A stretch of DNA of 64,000 bases from TMED109 sp002171375 (GTDB lineage Bacteria > Pseudomonadota > Alphaproteobacteria > TMED109). The translations under genes were made by a program, and so were the position numbers. Positions 17,523-27,096 of the stretch are shown here, in pieces (positions within the stretch are counted from its first letter, which is position 1; the number at the start of each line of letters is the position of its first letter). The stretch is taken from NCBI GenBank assembly GCA_965657505.1, contig CBFHON010000005.1, forward strand, positions 1-64,000, given 5' to 3'. Under the pieces are notes generated by a model. The model worked only from the letters and a program-made list of their open reading frames with translations. It searched no databases and was not told where the DNA came from.

Positions 17523-18782
17523 TTAGTTTTCGCCTATATCTTTTCTATAAAATCCTTCATCCCATTTAATATTTTTTATAGCACTATATGCTAAAATTCT
17601 TGCTTTATTCATGGATTCCGCATTAGCTGTAACTGATAAAACTCTACCTCCATTGGAAACTAGATTTTGATCAGAGTCTATTTTAGTCCCAGCATGAAAT
17701 ACTTTTATTCCTTTGATATTATTTGCCTCTGAAATACCTTTTATTATTGACCCATTTTTGTATTTTCCTGGATAACCTTCTGTTGCCATAACGACAGTTA
17801 ATGAAACTTCATCGTAAAATCTAATATGGAAGTTATTAAGTGTGTGATCAACAGCTGCAAGAATAGCTTCAAATAAATTAGATTTAATTCTACTTAGAAT
17901 TACCTGACATTCTGGATCTCCAAACCTTACATTATATTCTATTAGCTTTGGCCCTTCATTTGTGAGCATTAAACCTGCATATAGTATTCCTTGGAAAGGA
18001 GTTCCCCTTTCATGCATTACTGCTAATGTAGGCTTTATAATATTATTTAAAATATGCTCATTATCTTTTTCAGAAAGGTTAGGTGTAGGAGAGAATGCTC
18101 CCATGCCTCCTGTATTAGGTCCAGTATCACCATCTCCTACTCTTTTATGATCTTGTGCATTAGTTAGAGGTATTGCATTCTTTCCATCACATAAGGCAAA
18201 ATAACTTGCTTCTATTCCTTCAAGATATTCTTCAATTAAAACTGTTTTTCCTGCTTCACCAAAAATTCCTTTAAATAAGTTTTCAATTGCTAATATTGCC
18301 TCATCTTTATTTTTTGCAATTATTACACCTTTGCCTGCTGCTAATCCATCAGCTTTAATAACTATAGGAGTATTAATATTTTTTATATAATTTATTGCAT
18401 GATCTTGATTGGTAAAAGATTCGTAATTTGCAGTTGGAATATTTGCTGCTTTACATATTTCTTTAGTAAATTTTTTAGATCCTTCAAGTTTTGATGCCTC
18501 TTTTGAAGGACCAAAAGCCTTTATATTAACTTTATTTAAATCATTAATTATCCCATTAACTAATGGAATTTCTGGGCCTGGAATAACTAAATCAATTTCT
18601 TCTTTTAAGGCTAGAGAGATAATATCTTCATTATTATTAATATTTAAATCTATACATTCAGCTTCTTCTTTTATTCCTGGGTTTCCAGGAGCACAGATTA
18701 ATTTTGTTATTAGTGGAGAGTTAGCTAATGACCAACACATTGCGTGTTCTCTTGCACCACTTCCTAATACTAATACCTTCAT
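17523..18782 (-). CDS. purD: Phosphoribosylamine-glycine ligase
   Basis: GAR synthetase of purine synthesis, 419 residues, full length. The N-domain starts M-K-V-L-V-L-G-S-G-A-R-E-H-A; the ATP-grasp region includes K-A-D-G-L-A-A-G-K-G-V and the H-K-R-V-G-D-G-D-T-G-P-N-T-G-G segment, and the C-terminal domain is complete. It is divergent from xseA across a 96-bp spacer, a neighbourhood (purD/xseA) common in alphaproteobacteria. Confidence 0.97.
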   Translation of the reverse strand: MKVLVLGSGAREHAMCWSLANSPLITKLICAPGNPGIKEEAECIDLNINNNEDIISLALKEEIDLVIPGPEIPLVNGIINDLNKVNIKAFGPSKEASKLEGSKKFTKEICKAANIPTANYESFTNQDHAINYIKNINTPIVIKADGLAAGKGVIIAKNKDEAILAIENLFKGIFGEAGKTVLIEEYLEGIEASYFALCDGKNAIPLTNAQDHKRVGDGDTGPNTGGMGAFSPTPNLSEKDNEHILNNIIKPTLAVMHERGTPFQGILYAGLMLTNEGPKLIEYNVRFGDPECQVILSRIKSNLFEAILAAVDHTLNNFHIRFYDEVSLTVVMATEGYPGKYKNGSIIKGISEANNIKGIKVFHAGTKIDSDQNLVSNGGRVLSVTANAESMNKARILAYSAIKNIKWDEGFYRKDIGEN

Positions 18783-18878
18783 TTATTATTCCTATTTAAT
18801 ATTCATGATGTTAAAGTTTATAGCAATATATAACATTCTATTTTATTATTATTAAGTCTTTAATTGAGAAAGTAGTAT

Positions 18879-20303
18879 ATGAATTATAATAATACATATG
18901 AAAGCAATATCAAAGAATATACTGTTACAGAACTTAGTAATGCACTAAAGAAAACTTTAGAGGTTAATTTTGATATAATCCATCTTAGAGGAGAGGTTTC
19001 TGGCTTAACAACTGCTGCTTCTGGCCATGTATACCTTTCATTAAAAGATAAAAATAATTCTTTAATAGATGGTATTATATGGAAAGGACAGGCAAGTAGA
19101 ATTAACTTTAAATTAGAAGATGGTATGGAAGTTTTGGTAATTGGAAGACTTTCAACGTATGCACCTCGGTCAAAATATAATATTATTATTAATTCTATTG
19201 AAATTGCAGGCGAAGGAGCATTATTAAAATTAATTGAAGAAAGAAGAAGAAAGCTTGCTGAAGAGGGATTATTTAAAGAAGAGTTTAAAAAAACCTTACC
19301 CTTTATTCCGGAAGTGATTGGAATTATTACAACTGATTCTGGTGCAGCTTTTGATGATATAGTTGTTAGAGTAAAACAGAGGTATCCTGTAAAAATTCTT
19401 TTTTATCCAGTAGCTGTTCAAGGACCTGGAGCAGCTGGTCAAATTTCAAAAGCTATTAACCAGATCAATAATCTATCTAAATTAAAAAAAAATATTCAAG
19501 CACCTGATATATTAATAGTAGGTAGAGGAGGCGGAAGTTTAGAAGATTTGATGGCTTTTAATGAAGAAGAAGTAGTGAGAGCTATATTTGAGTCTAAAAT
19601 ACCTATAATATCTGCAGTTGGCCATGAAATAGATAATTCACTATCTGATTATGTTGCGGATGTTAGAGCTCCTACCCCTACAGCAGCTGCAGAGATAGCT
19701 TTACCAGATATAAGTGTGGTTAAAAAAAATATAGATGTTTTTTCTAATACAATTTTCTCTTCTATTCAGAATAGAATTAATTTTAATAAAGAAAAATATA
19801 AAAAATATATTTTACCAAATTTTTTTAAAATTATTGAAAATAAAATACAAAGTTTAGATATAAAAAATAGTGAGTTAATTTATAAAAAAAACTCTTTTTT
19901 TGAGAGCACTAAAAATAAAATTTCTCAAAATAAAATAGAATTTCATTCTCCATTAAATTATTGCAAAAACCAAATGCTAAATTTATCTTCAAAGGCCAAG
20001 CTATTAGGTTCCGTTTATAAAAATTTAATAGATAAAAAGTATTATCTATTTGCTAATAAACCTGAAAGTATAAACGAGAAATATAATAAAATTATTACTT
20101 CTATGCGTCTGAAATATATTAAGTCTTCTTCAGCTTTAGAAGCTTATAATTATACAAATATTCTTGAAAAAGGTTTTGCTTTAATAAAAAATGAAGATAA
20201 CCAATCTATAATAAGATCAAAAAGTGTAACTAAAGATACAAAAGCTAATATACATTTTTATGATGGAACAATAAAAGCATTATTAAAAAAAAAAGGTAAA
20301 TAA
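18879..20303 (+). CDS. xseA: Exodeoxyribonuclease VII large subunit
   Basis: Large catalytic subunit of the single-strand exonuclease VII. The N-terminal OB fold (E-Y-T-V-T-E-L-S-N-A-L-K) is followed by the catalytic domain with G-R-G-G-G-S-L-E-D-L near 210-219 and A-V-G-H-E-I-D, then a long lysine-rich coiled-coil region and the C-terminal L-E-K-G-F-A-L segment. The 474 residues are typical. The small subunit gene xseB is not in this window. A TTG-started M23 peptidase gene follows 4 bp later. Confidence 0.95.
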   Translation: MNYNNTYESNIKEYTVTELSNALKKTLEVNFDIIHLRGEVSGLTTAASGHVYLSLKDKNNSLIDGIIWKGQASRINFKLEDGMEVLVIGRLSTYAPRSKYNIIINSIEIAGEGALLKLIEERRRKLAEEGLFKEEFKKTLPFIPEVIGIITTDSGAAFDDIVVRVKQRYPVKILFYPVAVQGPGAAGQISKAINQINNLSKLKKNIQAPDILIVGRGGGSLEDLMAFNEEEVVRAIFESKIPIISAVGHEIDNSLSDYVADVRAPTPTAAAEIALPDISVVKKNIDVFSNTIFSSIQNRINFNKEKYKKYILPNFFKIIENKIQSLDIKNSELIYKKNSFFESTKNKISQNKIEFHSPLNYCKNQMLNLSSKAKLLGSVYKNLIDKKYYLFANKPESINEKYNKIITSMRLKYIKSSSALEAYNYTNILEKGFALIKNEDNQSIIRSKSVTKDTKANIHFYDGTIKALLKKKGK

Positions 20304-20307
20304 TATA

Positions 20308-21129
20308 TTGATAAAATTTTTTGTGGTCTTTTTATGTTTATTTTTTTTATCTAATAATTTAATAGCTAATGCTAAAACTACTATAAAAGGAGATATAATA
20401 GCTGGAGGTATAATTTTGGTTAATACCTTTCCTGGAGCTAGTGCTCGTTTAGACGGAAATGATATATTAGTTTCTGATCAGGGAATTTTTATAATAGGAT
20501 TCCAAAGAGATCCAAACCCTATACAAGTTTTAGAGATAATTCATGAAAATAAATTAAAAGATAAGATTATATTAAATGTAACTAAAAGGACATATAATAT
20601 TCAAAGAATAAATGGTATTGAAAAAGAAAAAGTTGATCCGCCAAAATCATTTTTAGATAGAATATATTTAGAACGTAAAAGTGTAAAAGAATCTAGAAAT
20701 AAAGCTATATTAATTGAAAAACTTTTTTACAATAATGGCTTTAACGTTCCTGCTATTGGACCAATTTCGGGTGTCTATGGCAGTCAAAGGATACTTAATG
20801 GTAAAGCAAAGAGTCCACATTATGGAATAGATATAGCTCTTCCTGAAGGTGATAGAGTTTTTGCCCCGATGGATGGAATAGTATTATTTACTCATAATGA
20901 TTTATATTTTAGTGGTGGAACTATTATAATTGGTCATGGTCAAGGGTTAACTACTTCTTATCTTCATCTTAGTGACATTTCAGTTAAAAATAATGATCTT
21001 GTTAAGAGAGGTGATTTAATTGGTAATGTTGGTTCTACTGGAAGAGCGACGGGTCCTCATTTACATTGGGGAGCAGAATTAAATGGAAAAAGACTTGATC
21101 CACAATATTTAAAAGTATTTCAAAAATAA
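20308..21129 (+). CDS. Secreted M23 (LytM-type) metallopeptidase
   Basis: Peptidoglycan peptidase exported to the periplasm, 273 residues. A signal peptide occupies about 1-22. The C-terminal LytM domain has the zinc ligands His and Asp in H-Y-G-I-D-I-A near residue 171 and the H-L-H-W-G motif near 251, so it should be catalytically competent. The first 120 residues resemble the small beta domain seen in periplasmic M23 proteins. The start is TTG at 20308, 4 bp after xseA, with no clear ribosome site. It is convergent with the lipid A genes. Confidence 0.92.
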   Translation: MIKFFVVFLCLFFLSNNLIANAKTTIKGDIIAGGIILVNTFPGASARLDGNDILVSDQGIFIIGFQRDPNPIQVLEIIHENKLKDKIILNVTKRTYNIQRINGIEKEKVDPPKSFLDRIYLERKSVKESRNKAILIEKLFYNNGFNVPAIGPISGVYGSQRILNGKAKSPHYGIDIALPEGDRVFAPMDGIVLFTHNDLYFSGGTIIIGHGQGLTTSYLHLSDISVKNNDLVKRGDLIGNVGSTGRATGPHLHWGAELNGKRLDPQYLKVFQK

Positions 21130-21134
21130 TAATA

Positions 21135-22037
21135 CTACCATCTATTATGGATCCATAGCCATTGTGACGGGTTTTTTAGTATCCATTCGCCTACAGTTTT
21201 ATTTATTACTTCTAGCAGTATATTTAGTTCTTCATCATGATTATATCGTTTCTTTAAATTATAAATAGGTTTCTCAATTACATATTTGAATCTTGCACCT
21301 TTTATTCTTTCTACGTGAATGGGAACTACAGGAATAGACAATTTAAGTGATAACTCTGCTATTGCTGTAGCAGTTTTAGCTGGATGGCCCAGAAATTTAA
21401 CTGTTTTTCCTTCATTAAGTTTCTGGTCTACAAGTATTGCAGCATATTCATCATTTCGTAAAACTTTAAATAATGTCTTGGCTCCTGAGGGCCCTTTAGG
21501 AGAATAAATGGAAATACCTTGTCTTAACCATTGAATAATTTTTTCATTAATTGGGTTATTAGCATGCCTATAAATACTCGTAACCTTTAAACCTTGAGCT
21601 GATAGGATTAATGGACATATTTCCCAATTGCCTATATGCGCACTGAAAAATATTGCCCCCTTCTTTGATTTATAAATTTCTTTTAAATATTTTTCTCCTT
21701 CTATTATAAATCTAGGCTTATTTTTAATAGAGTTGACATTTTTTTTCTTATAAGGGTTAAGTTTTTTTGCAAATGCAAATTCGCCAATATTTCTTCCTAA
21801 ATTATCCCACATTTCTTTTTTTAATTTTTTATGTGCTTCTAAACTTAAGTCTGGATAAACTTTATTTATATTATCTGTGGCTCTTTTATCAAATTTTGTA
21901 ATAGGTCCAATAAACTTTATTATAAGTGAACCTAATTTAGAAGATAAATCAATACCAATAAGCCTACATATTACTATCCAGAGTAAAAGAAAAAAAGCTT
22001 CAATAATATAAATAATACTAATTAATAATTTTTTCAT
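21135..22037 (-). CDS. lpxL: Lipid A biosynthesis acyltransferase (HtrB/LpxL family)
   Basis: Adds a secondary acyl chain to lipid A at the inner membrane. One N-terminal membrane anchor (about 8-28) is followed by the acyltransferase domain with H-I-G-N-W-E (the family HX4D/E motif) near residue 138 and a terminal W-L-W-I-H-N-R-W segment typical of HtrB/MsbB. The frame is open back to 22079, but the ATG at 22037 starts 4 bp after the lpxK stop and yields 300 residues, so I prefer it. Last gene of the waaA-lpxK-lpxL run; which acyl position it serves is not readable. Confidence 0.9.
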   Translation of the reverse strand: MKKLLISIIYIIEAFFLLLWIVICRLIGIDLSSKLGSLIIKFIGPITKFDKRATDNINKVYPDLSLEAHKKLKKEMWDNLGRNIGEFAFAKKLNPYKKKNVNSIKNKPRFIIEGEKYLKEIYKSKKGAIFFSAHIGNWEICPLILSAQGLKVTSIYRHANNPINEKIIQWLRQGISIYSPKGPSGAKTLFKVLRNDEYAAILVDQKLNEGKTVKFLGHPAKTATAIAELSLKLSIPVVPIHVERIKGARFKYVIEKPIYNLKKRYNHDEELNILLEVINKTVGEWILKNPSQWLWIHNRW

Positions 22038-22041
22038 GATA

Positions 22042-23019
22042 TTAACTTTTATTCTTAATGATAGATAATAAGATATCATCTAATATTTTATAATTATTTA
22101 ATTCAATCCTAATAGGAAAATAATAGATTCTACTTTTATAATCTTCCATTATTTTAACATGATCTTTTTCTGTAGTAATAAGTAAAGTATCTAATTCTTG
22201 AGATTTTTTAAGTAATTTTTTTATATCTTTATCTGAATATTCATAATGATCAGGAAAAGATTTAGTATATAATATATTACAACCAATTTCTTTTAGGCTT
22301 TTATAGAATTTATCAGGATAACCAATACCACAAAAAGCCAAGACATTTTTATTTTTAAAATTATTTATATACTCATCTTCAATTATTAAATTTGAATTAA
22401 TTATCGGTATAGTATCACCTATCAATTTAGCTATATTATTTTCATCTTTATCTATAATTAAGGCTAAATTAGATTTATTTATAGCTTTACTCATATTTTC
22501 TCGCATTGGCCCAGATGGAATAATTCTTCCATTTCCAATACCTTGATAACCATTAAAAACAATAATATTTAAATTAGAAAGTATACTTTCATCTTGAAGA
22601 CCATCATCTAATATAACTAAATCTGCGCCATTATTTATTGCATTATTTATACTTTCTGACCTATTTTTACCTACCCAGGTAGTGGCACAGGCAGCACATA
22701 AAAGTGCTTCATCTCCTACTTCTTTATAGGTATGTAAATCTTTTTTTACTTGTATACTTTTTGAGGCTGAGCTTTTATACCCTTTTAAAATAATATGAGT
22801 ATTTATTTTAGAATTAATTAATTTCTTGGTAAGAGAAATGACAGTTGGAGTTTTTCCTGCGCCTCCCGCAACTACATTACCTATCTTAATAACAGGAATA
22901 TCAAATTTTTTTGGCTTTTTCTTATTTAAAAAACTAGCTAATAACCATATATAAGAAAAAGGAATTAAAAGTAATGATATAATACTTTGTTTTTGATTCC
23001 AAAATATAGGTGTTTTCAA
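22042..23019 (-). CDS. lpxK: Tetraacyldisaccharide 4'-kinase
   Basis: Phosphorylates the 4' position of the lipid A disaccharide. At 325 residues it has an N-terminal hydrophobic membrane-association segment (about 14-30), the Walker A region G-N-V-V-A-G-G-A-G-K-T-P at about 47-58, and the D-D-G-L-Q-D motif near 136-141. It lies between waaA (12 bp upstream) and lpxL (4 bp downstream), consistent with one LPS-core operon. Confidence 0.95.
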   Translation of the reverse strand: MKTPIFWNQKQSIISLLLIPFSYIWLLASFLNKKKPKKFDIPVIKIGNVVAGGAGKTPTVISLTKKLINSKINTHIILKGYKSSASKSIQVKKDLHTYKEVGDEALLCAACATTWVGKNRSESINNAINNGADLVILDDGLQDESILSNLNIIVFNGYQGIGNGRIIPSGPMRENMSKAINKSNLALIIDKDENNIAKLIGDTIPIINSNLIIEDEYINNFKNKNVLAFCGIGYPDKFYKSLKEIGCNILYTKSFPDHYEYSDKDIKKLLKKSQELDTLLITTEKDHVKIMEDYKSRIYYFPIRIELNNYKILDDILLSIIKNKS

Positions 23020-23031
23020 GCTTATACTCCA

Positions 23032-24315
23032 TTATTTCTTCAAGTATGGTTTTAGTTCATTTAATATTATACTACTAGGGTTACCTAATTTATTAGTTAT
23101 GTTATAAGCTAAATCAGAAAATTTCTTAATATTTTCTTCATTTTGATATAATTTGATTATTTCCGTGTATAGTTCTTTAATATTTTTTATTTGAATAGCT
23201 GCATTATTTTTTATTAAAATATCAGATATATCTTGATGGTTGCTTACATCTGGACCATAAATTATAGCACATTTCTCTATTGCTGGTTCAATTAAATTAT
23301 GTCCCCCTTTATTAGATAATGTTCCTCCCATAAAACAAATATCCGCTATTTTAAAAAAACTTCCAAGTTCACCAATAGTATCTGCAATATATATATCAGT
23401 GCTATTATTTATATGCTGATCATAACTTCTTATTTTAGTATCAAGATCATACTTTTTACTTAAAGATAAAATTTGATCAGCCATTTCTGGATGGCGAGGA
23501 ACTATAATAGTCAATAAATTCTTTATATATTTTTTAACTTTTATATGCGCTGTTATCGCTGCTTCATTTTCTATATTATTATGTATGCTAGCAAAAAGAA
23601 GTACTTTTCTATTATTTATATTGGATATAAGAGACTTTTCCTTAATATTATCCATAAAAGGTGCAGGAACGGCATTTTTTAGATTTATTCCTTTTTTTAC
23701 ATTAGTTGCACCTAGCTTTTCAAAGCGTTCTCCATTTATAATATCTTGTGTAATTATTAAGCAAAATTTATTAAAGATAAGAGCTGATAAAGATTTTACG
23801 TAAAGCCACCTTTTGTATGACTTTTCTGTAATCCTGCCTTGTAATAGGACTAGGGGTATTCTTTTTTTATAGCTAATATTAATCAAATTAGGCCATATTT
23901 CAGATTCTATTAAAATAAGACAACAAGGCTTCCAATGATTTAAAAATATTCTATTAGACAGTGGGTGATCAATTGGAGAAAATTGATGGATTATATTTTT
24001 ACTGTCTATTTTTTCTATAATTGTTTTAACATGGAATGCACTTGTTATTGTAACTGTAGTTATAAGAATATTATAATTTTGTTTGAGTAAAATTTTTATA
24101 AGTGGAATTGTAGATCTTAATTCACCTAAACTAACTGCATTAATCCAAATTAAGTTTTTTTTTGGTTTTTTTATTAATGGATATCCAAATCTTTCATTAA
24201 TTCTTTTATAGCTTTCTTTACCAATTAATATTCTATAAAGAAAAATTAAGGGAATAATTGGAGTTATGATAAACCATAACAGAAAGTATATTCCATTTAG
24301 GAGGATGGCTAACAC
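23032..24315 (-). CDS. waaA: 3-deoxy-D-manno-octulosonic acid transferase
   Basis: Kdo transferase (KdtA), adding Kdo to lipid IVA. The 427-residue protein has an N-terminal membrane anchor (about 3-28), W-I-N-A-V-S-L-G-E-L-R-S (family G-E/S-L acceptor region, W-x-H-A-x-S-x-G-E consensus; Asn replaces the usual His) near 53, and a GT-B C-terminal domain with G-G-T-L-S-N-K-G-G-H-N near 328. The start is GTG at 24315. It opens the waaA-lpxK-lpxL cluster, downstream of pmbA. Confidence 0.93.
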   Translation of the reverse strand: MLAILLNGIYFLLWFIITPIIPLIFLYRILIGKESYKRINERFGYPLIKKPKKNLIWINAVSLGELRSTIPLIKILLKQNYNILITTVTITSAFHVKTIIEKIDSKNIIHQFSPIDHPLSNRIFLNHWKPCCLILIESEIWPNLINISYKKRIPLVLLQGRITEKSYKRWLYVKSLSALIFNKFCLIITQDIINGERFEKLGATNVKKGINLKNAVPAPFMDNIKEKSLISNINNRKVLLFASIHNNIENEAAITAHIKVKKYIKNLLTIIVPRHPEMADQILSLSKKYDLDTKIRSYDQHINNSTDIYIADTIGELGSFFKIADICFMGGTLSNKGGHNLIEPAIEKCAIIYGPDVSNHQDISDILIKNNAAIQIKNIKELYTEIIKLYQNEENIKKFSDLAYNITNKLGNPSSIILNELKPYLKK

Positions 24316-24349
24316 TTTTTATGTCTTTCTTCTTTTATTGATAAATTTA

Positions 24350-25666
24350 TTATAATCCTGCAACTATCATTTTATCAATCATTAAAGTAGGAGCATCTAT
24401 TCCAGTAATCATTTTTAGATCTGATGCAGGAGTAAGCATTTTATACATATCTAATATATTTCCTGCTATTGTTACTTCACTTACTGGGTATACTTTTTGA
24501 CCTTTCTCTATCCAAAAACCTGAGGCTCCTCTGCTATAATCGCCAGTAACTTGGCTAAAAGACATACCTAACATTTCAGTTATATAGAAACCTTCCTCTA
24601 TAGATTCTATTAACTCTAAATTTGATGTTTTGCCAGGTGACATATATAAATTGGATACACCACTATAATGTCCTGTAGTCTTTAAATTTAATTGTCTAGC
24701 GTATTGAGAATCAAGCAACCAAGATTTTAACTTTCCATTTTCTATTAAGCTAATTTTTTGAGTAGCAACTCCCTCTCCATCAAATGTACGAGACCTAGCA
24801 CCTTTTTGAATATGGGGTTCATCAATAATTTGAATAGTATTTTTGAAAATATCTTCATTCATTTTATCTTTCAAAAAAGAGGTGCCTCTTGCAATTGCTT
24901 GCCCTGATATACCTCCTATAAACAGTGATAAAAGACTGCCCGAAACTCGTGGGTCAAATATTACTGGTACTGAATTACTTTTAACTTTTTTTGGATTTAA
25001 TCTAGATATTGCTCTTTCAGCGGCTTTTTCTCCAATTTGTATTGGAGTATCTAAATCTGAGTGATGAACTTTAGACTGATATTCATAGTCTCTTTCCATT
25101 TTCGTACCTTGACCAGCAATTACAGATATTCCTGTAGAGTAATTTGTTTTATCACTAGTATTAAAAAAACCTTCAGAAGTTGCGAGATAAAATTTATTTT
25201 TTGAATAAGATGATGAAGCACCTTCTGAATTTGTAATCCCATTAATATTTAATGCACTTTCTTCAGCTTCTATCGAGTTATCAAGTAAATTATTATTTTC
25301 TGGAACATAATTATCGACTAGATTCAAATCCAAATTACCATTATAGAGCATTTCTTTATCAGCTAATCCACAATACTCATCTACTGGAATAGATTTTACC
25401 ATATTCATTGCATTATTAGCCAATTCTTTAAGAGAGTCTTCATTTAAATTAGTACTAGAAAGAGAAACCTTTCTCTTATGATCAATTATTTCAAGGCCTA
25501 TACTGCTAGACTCGTTTCTCTCAACATTTTCTAATTTTCCTAATCTCGCAGCAACATTCACTGAAGTATTCTCATTAGCTATTACAGTTGTACATTCAGC
25601 TCCTAATGTTTTTGCTGTATCAAGTAATAAATTTAAGCTATTTTCAATTTTCTTATTCATTTTCAT
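24350..25666 (-). CDS. pmbA: TldE/PmbA-family metalloprotease subunit
   Basis: Inactive partner of the TldD/TldE protease, which degrades unfolded peptides and matures certain modified peptides. The 438-residue protein has the family R-N-E-S-S-S-I-G-L and G-A-S-G-F-W-I-E-K-G-Q motifs and, as expected for TldE, lacks the HExxxH zinc site found in TldD (encoded at 53.3-54.7 kb in this window). It overlaps the small secreted-protein gene upstream by 14 bp and is followed by waaA. Confidence 0.93.
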   Translation of the reverse strand: MKMNKKIENSLNLLLDTAKTLGAECTTVIANENTSVNVAARLGKLENVERNESSSIGLEIIDHKRKVSLSSTNLNEDSLKELANNAMNMVKSIPVDEYCGLADKEMLYNGNLDLNLVDNYVPENNNLLDNSIEAEESALNINGITNSEGASSSYSKNKFYLATSEGFFNTSDKTNYSTGISVIAGQGTKMERDYEYQSKVHHSDLDTPIQIGEKAAERAISRLNPKKVKSNSVPVIFDPRVSGSLLSLFIGGISGQAIARGTSFLKDKMNEDIFKNTIQIIDEPHIQKGARSRTFDGEGVATQKISLIENGKLKSWLLDSQYARQLNLKTTGHYSGVSNLYMSPGKTSNLELIESIEEGFYITEMLGMSFSQVTGDYSRGASGFWIEKGQKVYPVSEVTIAGNILDMYKMLTPASDLKMITGIDAPTLMIDKMIVAGL

Positions 25667-26039
25667 ATTCTACCAAAATATCATTATTATATAAGACCAT
25701 TTCACATTTACACGTGTTCTCAATTTTATTTGCCCTTCTCATTCTTTCACACCCTTCTAGAGCAGCTTTTTTAGCAATTTTAATATCATATAAGTTAAAA
25801 CCATAACCTAGAGCTGTGAAAATACCTTCCTTAATATAAGTTTTATCTATTGTTTCCCATGGTATGCAAGCTGCACCAGATTTATTTTCATCAAGGGTAT
25901 CATAGTTTATTTTCCAATGACTCATAGATCTTTTAAAGATAGAAACTATATCTTCTTTTTTTATAGATTCTCCAGCATGAGCAGTAATATTTATATTCAC
26001 ACTAAATAAGTATAATAGTATTAATAACACTTTTATCAT
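25653..26039 (-). CDS. Small secreted cysteine-containing protein, unknown
   Basis: Predicted periplasmic protein of 128 residues with a signal peptide (about 1-22, ending in A-H-A). Four cysteines are present after cleavage, one in A-A-C-I-P-W, one in L-E-G-C-E-R and two in C-K-C-E, suggesting disulfides. The C-terminal arrangement A-L-x-x-C followed by a C-x-x-x-L-Y segment is reminiscent of a short repeat in many secreted alphaproteobacterial proteins, but I do not recognise the family. It overlaps pmbA by 14 bp on the same strand. Confidence 0.7.
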   Translation of the reverse strand: MIKVLLILLYLFSVNINITAHAGESIKKEDIVSIFKRSMSHWKINYDTLDENKSGAACIPWETIDKTYIKEGIFTALGYGFNLYDIKIAKKAALEGCERMRRANKIENTCKCEMVLYNNDILVEYENE

Positions 26040-26076
26040 AAATTCATCCTTAGTTTGTAAATTAACTTTGCAATAA

Positions 26077-27096
26077 TTATATAGTCCAGGTTTGACCCTT
26101 TTCCATTATTTTACTTATGTCATTATTATAATTATTTACTTTTTCTGAGTAATGGCTATCTAGAGTAGGTTTGTCAATACAGTATATCACACCAAGTGCA
26201 ACGGGCATTAAATTTTGATCCATCTGGGTTAGGAGATTAGCTATAGTTTTATTTTTGTAATTGTGAATAAGAACTCTTGAAATTTCTTCTGCATTTTTTT
26301 CTAAATCTACAATTTCTAGGGCGGAATAGTCTTCATTAATAGCAAGTCCTTTCATATTATTTTCCCCAAATAACATTGGTTTGCCATTTTCTAAATGTAT
26401 CTGTTTTTCTATTGCTACTGATTTATCTGTAAATGATTTAAAAACATCGTCATTATATACTATACAATTTTGGTATATTTCAACCAAGGATGTACCAATA
26501 TGTTCTTGAGCTTTACTTAAAGTTGGAACGAGTTGTTTAATTGCTGTATCAACGCCTCTTGCAATAAATGTTGCTCCCGCACTCAGTGCTAATTCACAAG
26601 CTGAAATAGGAGATTCTAATGAACCTTCAGGAGTAGAAGGAGATATTGTACCTGTTCTAGATGCAGGAGAGGCTTGACCTTTAGTTAATCCATAAATCTC
26701 ATTATTAAATAATAGTATTTGGCAGTTTAAGTTTCTTCTTAATAAATGAATAAAATGATTACCTCCAATAGATAAGGAATCACCATCTCCAGTTATTATC
26801 CATACATCTAATTCGGGATTAGTAAGTTTAATACCAGTAGCAAATGCTGGAGCTCTTCCATGAATAGTATGAAAACCGTATGTTGCCATATAATAAGGTA
26901 ATCTAGAGGAACATCCAATTCCTGAAACAAAAACAGTTTTTTCTGTTTTAGCTTGTTTATCAGCTAAAGTTTTTTTAACAGCGTTTAAAATTGCATAGTC
27001 GCCGCATCCTGGGCACCATCTAACCTCTTGATCGGATGCATAATCGGCCGGTTTCAATTGTAAAGGTTTTTCATTAATGCCCATATTATTTTCCAT
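26077..27096 (-). CDS. korB: 2-oxoglutarate:ferredoxin oxidoreductase, beta subunit
   Basis: TPP-binding subunit of the 2-oxoacid:ferredoxin oxidoreductase, 339 residues. R-W-C-P-G-C-G-D-Y-A supplies iron-sulfur cysteines near residues 27-30 and the TPP motif G-D-G-D-S-L-S-I-G-G-N-H lies near 99-110. It overlaps the alpha subunit gene by 11 bp, so subunits are translationally linked. The two-gene structure with no separate ferredoxin-like delta subunit matches the KorAB type found in some aerobic bacteria. Confidence 0.93.
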   Translation of the reverse strand: MENNMGINEKPLQLKPADYASDQEVRWCPGCGDYAILNAVKKTLADKQAKTEKTVFVSGIGCSSRLPYYMATYGFHTIHGRAPAFATGIKLTNPELDVWIITGDGDSLSIGGNHFIHLLRRNLNCQILLFNNEIYGLTKGQASPASRTGTISPSTPEGSLESPISACELALSAGATFIARGVDTAIKQLVPTLSKAQEHIGTSLVEIYQNCIVYNDDVFKSFTDKSVAIEKQIHLENGKPMLFGENNMKGLAINEDYSALEIVDLEKNAEEISRVLIHNYKNKTIANLLTQMDQNLMPVALGVIYCIDKPTLDSHYSEKVNNYNNDISKIMEKGQTWTI